This document shows, piece by piece, positions 30,384-41,400 of a DNA stretch of 64,000 bases. Both the position numbers and the translations under genes were made by a program. The notes beneath the pieces are model-generated. The model made no database searches and was not told the DNA's origin. It saw only the letters and a list, made by a program, of their open reading frames with translations. Position 1 is the first letter of the stretch; every line of letters starts with the position of its first letter. The stretch is from Eleginops maclovinus (Eukaryota > Chordata > Actinopteri > Perciformes > Eleginopidae), in NCBI RefSeq assembly GCF_036324505.1, contig NC_086357.1:27560293-27624292 (forward strand), read 5' to 3'.

Positions 30384-32288
30384 TTTTATTATTATTATTG
30401 TTATTATTATTACTTTTATTATTATTATTATTATTATTATTACTTATGATTGTTATTATTAGTTATATTTATTTTATTGTGTCAACATTATTTATTCAAG
30501 AAAACATACAAAGCTACAACAGTGGTACACAGGTACACAGGTACACAGGTACAAAGTAAACAAACAAACAAAGAAAGATAAAACAACAACAAGCTTAATA
30601 TTTTAAATGAAATATTTCTTAAAATACAAAGTGAGTTTTGGTTTTTATTCTAAATGTTTTAATCATCGCTTCTCCGTATTTAGTTTTCTGTTTCTAATTG
30701 ATTTTCATTTGAATGAATATATGTATTTAGCTTTAGTTCTGCTCAGGATTCAGTCCATCTTATCGGACATTGTTGGTATAAAAAACGATATCTGTCTTCT
30801 CCTCTGAAGGTCCTGTCGTCGCCCTGGAGCTGAACGGAGGCGGCGTGGTGGACGCCTGCAAGAACATCGCTAACGAAGTGTTCCCCGGCACCAAGGTACA
30901 CGTCTCTCAAAGAGAAACACAGTGGGGGAGCTATGGACGTCATTTCCTGCCAAAACTCCAGAAACAAACTACACTTGTTTTACAAACGTCACTCTCAAAC
31001 ACAGAGAGGCTTAATATACAAAACAGCACCGACACTCTATTTGGTTTTGCAACTCAAAAATGTTCCTATTAAACAAATACAGCCAAGGTTTCAGAAGTAC
31101 ACAGAAGTACACAAACAGAAGTACACAAACAGAAGTACACACAAACAGAAGTACACAAACAGAAGTACACAAACAGAAGTACACAAACAGAAGTACACAA
31201 ACAGAAGTACACAGACAGAAGAACACAAACAGAAGTACACAAACAGAAGTACACAAACAGAAGTACACAAACAGAAGTACACAAACGTATTTCATAAGAA
31301 ATCCTACAGAATCATTTGACTTCTGGCCCAAATATTCCTCCGTGGTTGTGCTGAGGATTTCCTCACAAACCAAGTGTCCCCCGGCACCGAGGTCAGTACA
31401 GATCCACAGTGAGGGAGAGAACCTGTCCTGAAGGAGGACCGGCAGGGGGCTAAGCAGTGTGCTGCTGGGGACGTGTTTTAAACCCCTGGAAAAAAAATGT
31501 GATATTCAAATGTTTGTTTTATTTGAATATCACATTTTTTATTCCATGTTTAAGACTTTTTGTGTGTACTATACTATGAAGTTTAAAGTACTTTTTAAAT
31601 TTAATTATTCCTCTTTTTTTAAAATCTTTTTTTACGACATTTTTTGTGACATTTTAAAAGTTTTCCAAGATCATTTTGTGGCCTTTTTTATCATTGAGCA
31701 CAGTTTGACATACGGTTCTTGAGTTTTTCTTGACTAAGCTACTCTTTTGTAAACCTCTACTGAACTACGTTGATGAAACCTTTACTTTTACGTCTCTTCT
31801 ACATATTTAATGTATGATATTATGCAGTGTGTTATCAAAATACCAAGTATATAAAGTACCTAGAAGTAGCCCGACATGAACAAAGCTTTACTTCACATTT
31901 ACATGAAGTCCATTTTTCTGATCTTCTCTTACTCAAAATTGTTTCATTCAAAACTTTAAAGTAAATCAATTAAAGAACTGTCTCCAATTTACTAACTCTG
32001 AAATAATCCTGCAGAATAATCTCAAACTCATTTATCCCCTTTCTGACTTTTTCGTAGCAAAATGAAATCTAGACAAATGATGCAAGTTGGTAACACACTT
32101 AATATAATGTACAATATATCCAACAATACTAAAGAAAGGAAAGCATAATCCACTTTTTGAGTCGCCATTAAAGCCAAAGGTGACTGTTATTCTTTATTGT
32201 GCAGGTTTTCGTCTCTGAAAATAAAAACACGTCCTCCAGAGACGTCGACAACTTCTTCAACTTCGCTGACATGCAGATGGGATTGTGA
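23503..32288 (+). CDS. rp2: rp2, ARL3 GTPase-activating protein (retinitis pigmentosa 2)
   Basis: Exons: 23503-23670, 27340-28008, 29807-29921, 30810-30895, 32205-32288. All phases agree, giving 373 aa (human 350). RP2 is the GAP for ARL3 and releases lipidated cargo destined for the cilium and photoreceptor outer segment. The start MGCFFSK supplies the N-myristoylation Gly2 and palmitoylation Cys3. The N-terminus is about 20 residues longer than human, with a Thr-rich stretch. Exon 2 encodes the whole beta-helical TBCC/CARP domain, including [12 protein letters not shown], which carries the catalytic arginine finger, and [11 protein letters not shown]. Exons 3-5 encode the nucleoside-diphosphate-kinase-like domain and end [11 protein letters not shown]. 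It lies next to slc9a7 (divergent) and jade3 (same strand), as in mammals. No frame damage was seen. Confidence 0.97.
23640..24610 (+). repeat. Four diverged tandem copies of the rp2 exon 1 donor region
   Basis: The exon 1 end (CAGCTGGGACAAGAGAGAGA, then AG|GTGAAG) and its downstream intron sequence recur at about 23961, 24246 and 24451. Spacing is roughly 320, 285 and 206 bp. Each copy keeps a form of CTGGGRCAAGA and a GTGAA/GTGAT/GTAAT donor-like end. The intervening text also matches: GAAATGATRCCTTTT, CACCTGGARGTCTTACC, TTTTAGTCGTTTCT. Confidence 0.8.
24611..26346 (+). other. rp2: rp2 intron 1, middle part
   Basis: AT-rich unique-looking sequence. No exon, RNA gene or mobile element was recognised here. 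Confidence 0.5.
26347..27320 (+). repeat. 57-bp minisatellite, 17 units, filling the end of rp2 intron 1
   Basis: Seventeen near-identical units end 19 bp before the rp2 exon 2 acceptor, separated from it only by CCCCCCCCTCTCTGCTCAG. Each unit contains CTTTAAAGAGTCCTCTCC followed by TGCTGATGTTCAG|GTGTAT. Units differ mainly at one base (GTAGTGTCTC, GTAGAGTCTC or GTAGCGTCTC). As 57 is divisible by 3 and one frame lacks stops, a 324-codon frame runs through; it is not considered a gene. Confidence 0.97.
28009..29806 (+). other. rp2: rp2 intron 2 with a retroelement fragment and SINE
   Basis: 29145-29290 resembles the retroelement tail family seen at 22397 (GAATCCGGTTTATTGCCAAG, then AAATTGCTTTGGTGTG). 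A tRNA-like SINE follows at 29306-29455. The remainder is AT-rich and featureless. Confidence 0.55.
29306..29455 (-). mobile_element. tRNA-derived SINE of a second family
   Basis: On the minus strand the head reads TGGCGAAGCGGTGGTTAGG (A box) and AGTTCAAGTCCC (B box). The downstream body CTCAGGGACACC is on the plus strand near 29359. It differs from the SINE at 5524 and 63639. The family is common in teleosts; its formal name cannot be given from sequence alone. Confidence 0.6.
30160..30470. repeat. (TTA)n microsatellite in rp2 intron 3
   Basis: About 100 TTA units with ACT and TAT interruptions. The poly-Leu open frame through it is spurious. Confidence 0.95.
31096..31287. repeat. 14-bp minisatellite (ACAAACAGAAGTAC)n in rp2 intron 4
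   Basis: About 13 units begin roughly 200 bp after the exon 4 donor. One unit is altered to GACAGAAGAAC. Repetitive open frames on both strands arise from this array. Confidence 0.95.
31487..31545. other. Strong AT-rich hairpin, 20-bp perfect stem
   Basis: AATGTGATATTCAAAT (within 31492-31511) and its exact complement in 31521-31540 form a 20-bp stem with a 9-nt loop. Beyond a single-base bulge the pairing extends to GGAA/TTCC at both ends. It lies in rp2 intron 4. Confidence 0.8.
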
Positions 32289-32528
32289 GGAAGCGGAGCG
32301 CCCTGCAGCTCGGGTCCGGTTTGAGTGGATTCGTCCTGGAAAACGAGATAGATTTTAAGGATATATAGCGATGCAGTTCATCCAACAGTGAGTCTGCAGA
32401 CCCTCGGCTGTGAATATTTATATGAATGTGGCTTCGATGGATTGTGAATGTAGAGCTTTGCTGTAAATGTTTAATTTAAGGTAGAAAAACCATGAGCCCA
32501 CGAACGCAGAGGGAAGATATTTTATATA

Positions 32529-32534
32529 AATAAA
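32529..32534 (+). terminator. rp2: rp2 polyadenylation signal
   Basis: AATAAA lies 241 bp after the rp2 stop codon and is followed by T-rich sequence. Confidence 0.6.
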
Positions 32535-34339
32535 GCATATTTTTATTTAGGATGTATTTGTGTGTTAGATAATGGACGTGTTGTAAATGTATATCTGAGA
32601 CGTGCTGTGTAGACGTTCTCACCTACGGACTTCTGTTAGGCCAAAGTGTAATCGTGAAAACGTTTGCTGGGTTTTATTTCTGATGTAGGCATGTGATCTA
32701 TATTTTGTGATGTTTGTTTTATACTCTGAATGTTTTTGTATGGAAACAAATGTTTGTTCTTTATCATCGTTTTTAGTAAAAAGTGACGTCTGATTTTGTT
32801 TTGTTTGGAGGATTTTTAAACTCTGTAAGAAGAAGCAGTGATGCTGCACACAGGGGGAGGGAAAACAGACCTTTATGGTAATAGTCTGTCTTCCTGAGGT
32901 CATTAAGTTACTCATATTTTTAAAAACACTTCATTTTAAAGGATTATTCCAACCTCTCAATCTCTACGGTGAACGGAGAACCAAAAAACCCCATTGGATA
33001 GCACTCCAACACATTGTAGGTGATAGGCTAAGAGGCGGGACATCTCTAAGCAGTGGACCAATCACAACAGAGCCATCCAGCTAACCAATCAGAGCAGCCG
33101 GGGCTCTGGTTTCAGACGGAGGGTGAAAAGAGGAGCTGCAGCACAGGCAGGATGAGAAACATGAAGAGCTTTCTGAACATTAAAGCATGAAGACATGTCC
33201 AAAATCCTAAAATAAATCCAGACGTGGAGCATCTAACTAAGTCCTGTGTGACTGCGTGGATTTGCGTTCAGCTGGAAACGAAATTAGTGAATTATTTTCC
33301 TTCATGTTCAAGAAGATCAGATTGTGGGTTTGAAACATTCAGTCTGAATGAAACAGACTGTCTTCTTTTGTTGAATCAGAGTAAGCAGCGTTCACTTCCA
33401 CATCAAACACCATTCACTTTGCTGTTGATTCTCCAACCGGGGGCTGACTCCCCTCAGCGTGAGTTAGCAACACAATGCAGTTTCAGTTAAAGCAGGTTTT
33501 GTACTGTTGCCTTTAAGAAGTATAGAATAGGAACGTTCTGTGATTTTGTAAACCTTTTGTACTCCGTTTTATAGAACAATTTCTCTTATGAATGCACAAG
33601 GTGTCTGTAATTAGTTGTTGGTAAAACCGACACGCTGTGTTTACCTTAAAAGCGTAGATCCGTAGACTGACTGCTTATTTATTACCGATGTTTTTATAAT
33701 AAATGTTGAGAACAGATGATTTGATTTGTGTTTTAAAAAATACTCTGGATTGACTACAAACAACCGGATTATAAATGATGGCTTAAAAGCAGAGTCACGT
33801 TTGCTTAAATTAACAATTCAAACGAAAAGTTTTCCTCAACTCTGTGACTTTATGAAGTTTAAGTTGCATGATAAAAATGCCAATTTCAATAATAAACGTA
33901 ACACTGCTATTTCTTTGCCATATTTCCACAAATCACAGTCATTTTTGACATAACTTTGACTTGTATGGTAACTGACAGGACTGATGAAGGAACATCTGAA
34001 ATAATATGATTGAGTTAATTATCAGATAGGGTTTATGTTCTTTCTAATGTTACCAATTTAATGCATTTTATTTATTAACTCAATCTTATGTTTAAATCTT
34101 ATTTGATTAAATGCATTTTATTTCCATACAGTATAAATACAGTTATTATTCTTTATTAGACATTAATGCTAAAAATAGAAACACCCATATTTCCACAATT
34201 TTACTATTACAATCAGAGATTTTTAAATATTAAACGTATTTGAAAATATTCATGAATTGAATAGACATTGATGTTGCCAGTATTTATTTTCAAGAGTCAA
34301 ATAAAAATAAAGAAAGTTGTTTTTCTTTTCATTGTGGTC
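32535..34339. other. rp2-jade3 intergenic region
   Basis: No gene recognised. It holds one CCAAT-rich interspersed repeat (32976-33205) and AT-rich unique sequence. Confidence 0.5.
32976..33205 (+). repeat. CCAAT-rich interspersed repeat, copy 2 (most complete)
   Basis: Begins near CCCATTGGATAGCACTCC and contains GCGGGACATCTCTAAGC, ACCAATCACAACAGAGCC and CTAACCAATCAGAGCAG, then GAACATTAAAGCATGAAGAC. The left half matches 51398-51535 and the right half matches 1990-2085, so this copy links the other two. Confidence 0.65.
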
Positions 34340-34622
34340 TGTCGCTAGAGGGTAACGCCGCTGAGTAAATCGAGCCCACCCCGGCTGTATGGAATCCGGC
34401 GGGCTTTAGGACCGTGCGGGCGGCTCGGTACAATAGAGCTGTTGTGCCGTGGTGGTGGACAGACTGCTACCCAGGATCTCCTTCTGTGTTCGGACACAAA
34501 AAACCCAAATTCCCCCTCTCTGAAATCACCGGAGCCTCCGTGTGTTTTACCCCGTATTCTGGAGGTTTGATCCGGACTGAAAAGTGGCGGGAATAAAGCG
34601 GACAGCAGCGGGTGGACTGAAG
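34340..34622 (+). promoter_or_regulatory. jade3: jade3 CpG-rich promoter and probable noncoding exon 1
   Basis: A GC- and CpG-rich island in otherwise AT-rich sequence, ending with a good donor (CTGAAG|GTAAAA at 34622/34623). The jade3 coding start is in the next exon at 38500, so this is the likely 5' UTR exon. No transcript evidence is available. Confidence 0.5.
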
Positions 34623-35960
34623 GTAAAATGGGGGGGAATGGAAACAATATGTGTTCCAGGATTTAGCCGGGGCCTGCTCCCTTTTGCTGCCTGTGTTTCG
34701 GCTTCTACTCCCCCGGTAAATGTCTCTTGATTTAGTGTTTTCCTGTCCCCGTCTCTGTGGATAATGCAGCCGGTGTTAGTGAGGGGAATACTTTGTGTTA
34801 ATGTGTGTAGGAAGGAAGTGACATCTTTGTGTGATGGTGGCGCCCACGTTTGATTTCTCCACAGCCTGCAGGCCGCGGCGCTGAAGTCGGACTCAGGATG
34901 GGAGTTTACAATAGGGCCACTTTAGGGGAAAGTTCATTTACATTTCTAAAGGACAGTCTCCTTTTTTAGGTTCCTCTTGCTGTTGTTAAAGCCTGTGAGA
35001 CGTCTGAAACACGCCCAGGTTTGTGAAGCTGTTAGTAAAAGTTCTTAAGAAACAAAAGGGAGATTTACCAGCTTTGTTTTCCAATATTAAACCACATGTT
35101 ATTCTCTTTAGAAATAAACTATTTCAATGACAATGACCACCAAGTAGTTTCCACACCTATGGTAAATAGGAGGAATCTGCTTTGGTGTAAATGCTGCACA
35201 CAAAGGCACAGAAAATAAGAATATTCAGCAAAAATGTTTACTATTTTATAAAAGTTGTTTTAAAGACTGTTAGGAATGAAAACTAAAGCCTGTAGTTACA
35301 CAACATTTAAATATGTAAAAGTTGAGTACAGTAAAATAATACTATATTCAAGTGGAGCGCTGTGCAGATTTAAACTAGATAGTGTGGAGGTAACAGAAAT
35401 GCAATTTATATGATTGAATAAGAATAAGAAAGAACCTACCTTTTAAAATATATATAAATAGTTTCAATTATAATATTGCATTTCTACGTCTCCACAAATC
35501 TGAATCAGTTTGAAATAATATTAAGCCTCTCAGTGAAGATCTAGCCCAGATTTGAAGTAAAACAATGAGCCCAAACTCCTTTATTTATAATCAAAGATAA
35601 ATAAATCTGTCCTATGTAAACCAGTGTTTCAGACAGGCGTTAAATACAATGTGTAACATGCTTTAAAAAACCCTGGATCCTCAGTAATGTAAATTATATT
35701 TCCCTTACATTGCTCCCTTAACTTTCCAACCGGAAGCTAACTTCAGTGTGTGTTTGGCGCCAACTCCGCTCTTTGGGCAGGGCAGGCCGGCGCTGGGTTT
35801 GTGTTTGAAGAAGCTCCCAGTTCACCCACTCTGAGCCCTCTGACTGTACTGGATTAAAAACGATGTCATATATGAGCAAATTCATGCAGACAAAGGCCGT
35901 TTCCTGCTTAATGGGGGGGGGGGGTTACCACTGATAACATGTGCAGCCCCCACTAGTTTA

Positions 35961-35961
<1 letters not shown>

Positions 35962-36021
<60 letters not shown>
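35962..36021. repeat. (TG)n microsatellite
   Basis: About 29 TG units in jade3 intron 1, flanked by GGTGGGTGGGGCG. Confidence 0.95.
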
Positions 36022-36022
<1 letters not shown>

Positions 36023-36896
36023 TGGGTGGGGCGTGAGGGGGCATTAAAGGGCTGGACGAAGTACTCACAATGAGAAATTCCCAAATGTAGAAATACTCTG
36101 CAAAAGTACTCATTTAAAAATAATATACCTAATATTTCTGGATCATTGATGCCTTATCGTAAAGCTGGGACTCATTTTAAATACTCATATTAGGGCTGAA
36201 TGATTAGCAAACATGTAAACTTGTATTTTAATTGAAATTACATTTAAAGAAATACTAATTATCTGCAAAAATATACTTATTTTAATTAGAAATTCATATT
36301 TAAATGATGATGTCGAGGATCTTGATGGACTTAAAGTTGCAGTTAATGATCGAAACTATCAATAAATGAAATAGTTGACAGATAATCAGATGTAAGAATA
36401 CAGTTGCAGCCCTAGTTTATCTGAAATAATACAAAACCACACATTTAAGATGCTGGAAACAGTAATTGTCCAAAGACATTTTACTTTATATGGGTCAAAA
36501 ATCCACAGCTGTCACTCAACTGGGACAAAATTGCAATTGAAAAATACTTAAAACGCTGAACAGCAAAAAGTCTCAGTAGTTTCTGCTTTTTTATTGTAAG
36601 AATTGCAGCTTCAGGCGTCGCTTCACGACTACCTGCACGCTGCAGGAGGAACGCTCTCCATGTCAGGAACAGATGCCGCTCTGTGTGCGAGTTGATCTCA
36701 AAAATAGATTCAGTCCAGAAACATCCAGCAGGGCTCCAACGAAGTCGAGAGACTGGACAACGGGTTCAAAGGGTAGAAATGAGCTCGAATTTGGACCCTG
36801 ATTTAAAGGATTCAAATACCGTTGTTGCTTTTGTCTCGATTATCACTTTACCTTCCTCGTGTAGAAATTCCTCCATCATTTAGTTGATTTTATCCT

Positions 36897-36897
<1 letters not shown>

Positions 36898-36952
<55 letters not shown>
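36898..36952. repeat. (TTG)n microsatellite
   Basis: About 17 TTG units in jade3 intron 1. Confidence 0.95.
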
Positions 36953-36953
<1 letters not shown>

Positions 36954-37090
36954 TGGGTCAGATGAATTGTTCCAGCATCGGTGTTGCAATGCACGCACAA
37001 TACTCAGGTCTCAGGACGTGCAACCAGATCATTTCACTTAAAAACATCATGCTACTACTTCCTCCCCGCTGCAAACAACAACAAAAACAT

Positions 37091-37490
37091 TAGTGTTTAC
37101 TTCCTGTCTGTCTTCTTCTGCTGTTCCCTTTAGTGTTTACTTCCTGTCTGTCTTCTTCTGCTGTTCCCCTTAGTGTTCACTTCCTGTCTGTCTTCTTCTG
37201 CTGTTCCCTTTAGTGTTTACTTCCTGTCTGTCTTCTTCTGCTGTTCCCCTTAGTGTTCACTTCCTGTCTGTCTTCTTCTGCTGTTCCCTTTAGTGTTTAC
37301 TTCCTGTCTGTCTTCTGCTGTTCCCTTTAGTGTTTACTTCCTGTCTGTCTTCTTCTGCTGTTCCCTTTAGTGTTTACTTCCTGTCTGTCTTCTTCTGCTG
37401 TTCCCTTTAGTGTTTACTTCCTGTCTGTCTTCTTCTGCTGTTCCCTTTAGTGTTACTTCCTGTCTGTCTTCTTCTGCTGTTCCCTTTAGT
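37091..37490 (+). repeat. 40-bp minisatellite, 10 units, with ETS-like site in each
   Basis: Ten units each carry TTTACTTCCTGTCTGTC and TTCTGCTGTTCCCTTTAG. The complement of the first holds ACAGGAAGTAAA, an ETS-factor core. The second resembles a pyrimidine tract plus TAG acceptor. One unit lacks a CTT and the last lacks one base. Confidence 0.95.
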
Positions 37491-38136
37491 GATCTCAAGG
37501 TCCCCCCCCACCCGTTAGCAAGCTGCTGTTTCTCCCAACAGTTTGCATTAGTGTAATTTACTTATATTTACTTACAAAGGTTGCCCCCCCCCCCCCCCCC
37601 ACAGACCCCTCCTGTCCTCATGGGGAATGTGAGGCATGTCCTGTGGAAACAGAAACTGTATTCAGAGCTGCAGCCTTTAAAACCTTCAATGACTTCAGTT
37701 CAGGAGGCTTGAGACGTACCCCCCACCCCCACTGCACTGAAGCTAGACTGTGGTTCTGTCTGCTCTCTGAAGCTGGTTCTCATCCAGGGTGTAAAACGTA
37801 TAGAAAATCAGCACCGAGTCCACTAAGAGTTCAGTGTGTATGATTTATAGTATGCTGAAATGTTTTACAGCAAGGTTGGAGGAACATCCAGTCACTGCTG
37901 GGGGGTGTATGTTCATGTAAACCCACATTAGCATCACACTCTTTCAAAATAAAAGCCCCAAGAAGTCACTTTTTCTTATCAGGAAAAGGAAGTACTTAAT
38001 TTTTTCAAAATAAAAGCCCTAATCGGTGACCGAACGTTAACAGGAACCTATGTAAGTACCTTGTTTTTCCTCCCCAAATCAAACCCCCTCAAACATCATT
38101 GCATGTGTTCTGGGACGTATGAAAGTACCCCTGTTT

Positions 38137-38290
38137 TTTCAAAATAAAAGCCCCCAGCAGTGAGACTAAGTAGGGACTTTCAAAATAAAAGCCCCCAGCA
38201 GTGAGACTAAGTAGGGACTTTCAAAATAAAAGCCCCCAGCAGTGAGACTAAGTAGGGACTTTCAAAATAAAAGCCCCCAGCAGTGATTTC
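38137..38290 (+). repeat. 41-bp minisatellite (TTTCAAAATAAAAGCCCCC...)
   Basis: Nearly four tandem units including GCAGTGAGACTAAGTAGGG. Single diverged TTTCAAAATAAAAGCCC motifs precede it from 37943, suggesting that the array expanded from an older repeat. Confidence 0.85.
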
Positions 38291-38499
38291 ATGTTAACAA
38301 AACTCGGAAACTTTCAAAATCAAAGCCATTGATGGTAACGCTTTCTTAACAAGACACTATTCTAAACTGCTTCTGCTGCTAATTTATGTGAAGCCCCCTT
38401 TCTGCTCACCTCCACCAGCGGCTGAGACCACAGCCCTTTTTCCAAATGAATCTTAAACTCTCATGTTTTTTTTCCTCCTCTTCCTCAGGATGTTACAGG

Positions 38500-41400
38500 A
38501 TGAAACGCCTCCATTCCTCCAGCAGCAGCGACAGTTCTGACAATGAGAGTAAGTCTTCTGTCTAACGTGTCAGTGACATACCATGAACTATTTATTCACA
38601 CCGTCTTTCCTTCTTCAGGTCCCTCTACCTCTTTCTGCTCCTCAAACAAATATGGCGGCAAACCTGAAACCCCCGCCGCCGACCCGAAGAAACCGGCTGA
38701 AGTACGTTTATTCTCTCCAGTCAAAAGAACCGTATGCTAAATGCTAAATGCTAACGGCAGTCACACTTAACTTTGTGATTCGTTTAAAACCAACAAATAA
38801 CTCCGGACTGAATAAACATTATTTCTAATGTCTGATTTCTGGTCCTCTCCCCCCTCAGGTGTTCAGAAAAGACCTGATCAGTGCCATGAAGCTGCCCGAC
38901 TCCCACCACGTGTCCCCGGAGGATTACTACCTGCTGGCGGACACCTGGAAGCAGGAGTGGGAGAAGGGGGTGCAGGTGCTGGCCAGCCCCGACACCATCC
39001 CCCAGCCCTCCGTCAGGTAACGCAATATTCAAAAAAGAATAATAGTTTCTGGAGGTTTCCCTTTGTGGTTCTGTAGATTTTAGTGCGTGTCAATGGTCTG
39101 CAGAGGCTAAAATCCCCGTGTTTTTGCTTCCCGTGTTCAGAGCGGTTGTGGAGAAGCCCAAAGAGCTGCTGTTCACGCTCCAGAGGAAGTTCCTCCAGAG
39201 CTCCAGTCAGGAGTCCACGGAGCCGGGATACATGAACATCAAGGAGCTGTCGGAGAACATGTGCCGCTACGACCTGGACGACATGGACCTGCACTGGCTG
39301 CACGGCCTCAACACGGAGCTGCAGCGCATGGGTGAGGAGGGAGTCTGCAGCTGCCTCCCCACAGCTGGAGCATGCTTTACATTTAGCCTTTTATACTGGG
39401 GGATCAGTCTCTTGGTTCTGGGCCAGGTCTCTGGAGAACTTTTCCTCGTGCTCTCTCATCTGCTCTTTCAGCTGTTTGACATCCGTCTCACAGTCCAGGT
39501 TTTTCTTGGCCAGGTCGTTCTTCTCCTGGGTCACCTCTTTCAGTTTCATCTTCACCTGGTGTCTCCCGATCATGTTCATGATGAACTTATCCTCGCACTG
39601 AAGGAGTTCCTCCTCTCTTTTCTTCAGCTGGTTTAAGGTCACCATGTTGGCCTCGTGGTTCTGGTCTGAGAGCAGTTCCTTCTCTAAAACATGCTTGGCC
39701 AGAATAATGTCCACCTGCTGCTTGTGTTGGCACTCTGCAGCTTCCAGGTTCTTCTTCAGACGTGAGATTTCTGCCTCACAGTTGTAGATGTATTCATTTT
39801 GCCTTTCACGCTGTTGGTCAAGCCCTGAGTCCTTGTACCTCAGCACCTCCTCAAGACGTTTGTTCTTGTCTTTTTAAAGCGCATCCTGTGGCTAAAGCTC
39901 ACTCTCTCCTGCTGAAATGCGCCACGGAACTCATTCAGCCCGTAGATCTGTCCATTTCTGCAGTGGATCTGGCTGTAAGCTCGATCAGCTGATGCTCCGA
40001 GGTCAATTGTCCTTGAGTTTCCCCTAGGTGGCCCCCTGTGGTTCTGGGGGTTTCTTCTATCCATGGCATCCATTTTGTGCTTTTGGAAAAAGGATCTGAA
40101 AAAGCCTGATAACACATTTTGCTGGACGATAAATTGTCCCAGGAATGATTGCGATACACGATAATATTTTAAATATCCAAAATAAAAAAATTCTGTTAGC
40201 AAAAATTTCACTTGAATTACACACAACCAAAAACAGTAAATCAAATGGACTCTCAGTCCCTGTAAACCAAATTGCACTTCATTAAACATTAGGCTCAGGC
40301 GTAAAGAGTGATACATTCCTTATCAGGCAAAACTGCCAATCCAGTTCGGACCTTTGGAAACCAAAAGACGCCTAACTGCCCGAGGGATGGTGGACTGTCA
40401 GGAAGACTGAGACTCTGTAGCTCCCAGCTGGGAAAACTGCATCGGATGATCATGCTTTAGGTGCAGATGCATGTTTGTTGTATTGGCGCTTTTAGTTGCT
40501 ACTGTTTTACAACAAATGCGACATACCGGCTCGTTTAGGTTCAGTGGTTCACCACGGTCATTCGGTTTGAACCCTAAGTGCTCCCTCACTGCAGCTCTCG
40601 CGTTCGGCTTTGAAACCAATTCGTTTTTATTCCTCCAAATCTCAACTCCTGTTTTCTCTGGCTTGCTGCTCCTCACGGGGCTGGCATGCTGCGGGGCCCC
40701 GCCTCCCCACACAGAGACAGAGTGACTGATAAGAGTGTTCACGTGAGAGACACGAGGAAAACAAACAAGTATGCAAATGGAATTTATCGAGCCGGCAAAA
40801 TTCTCGAGCTCATTAATTTATCGGACGAGTTATTGATTATCGCGACAGACCTAAGCACGATGTTAAAAGCCGCAAGTCAAAAGTTCACGGTCCAAACGTC
40901 CCACGATAGTTGACGGTCCGGCCCTGGACGCCTCTTTGTCAAATCGGAGGTCTCTTCATATGCTGTTGCCGTGGCAACCTGAACTCGCCATTAAACACAA
41001 TGTGGACGCATCTTGCCGGTCCAAACATCACCAGACTTCAGAAGACCGATAACGGTTCGGCCCTCAACTCGTCTTTGATAACGAGGCAGCCCTCAAGACA
41101 CCTGAGCCAGTTGAGAGGCGTCACCTTATGCCCTTGGCGTGGAAACAGATCCCCCGCCATGAAACTCGGTGTTGCTGTAACTCCTATGTGCTTCGTCCGC
41201 TCAGCCTGAAACCTCACACGTTTCTCGACGGTCCACTCCTGCAGACATCTACGTGACACATTGACTTGCAGACCACAGCGAACCTGCGTGGATCCTCAAA
41301 GACTTTAACTATTGTTGTGTTTTACATATTCAAAGTGTTGTTTTTATGAGGTTTAGCTTCTAAAGTGTCTTGGAGTACCAAGAAACGCGCTCCTTAAATG

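Larger units (their letters stand above)
34623..38488 (+). other. jade3: jade3 intron 1 (5' UTR intron)
   Basis: Contains a (TG)n run (35962-36021), a (TTG)n run (36898-36952), a 40-bp minisatellite (37091-37490), C-rich runs near 37585 and the TTTCAAAATAAAAGCCC repeat cluster (37940-38330). No coding segment was recognised. Confidence 0.55.

Noticed and set aside
30125..30559. Poly-leucine open frame
   Set aside because: Translation of the (TTA)n microsatellite in rp2 intron 3.
31096..31287. CRISPR-like array or repetitive protein
   Set aside because: Units are directly adjacent with no spacers, in a vertebrate intron; it is a 14-bp minisatellite.
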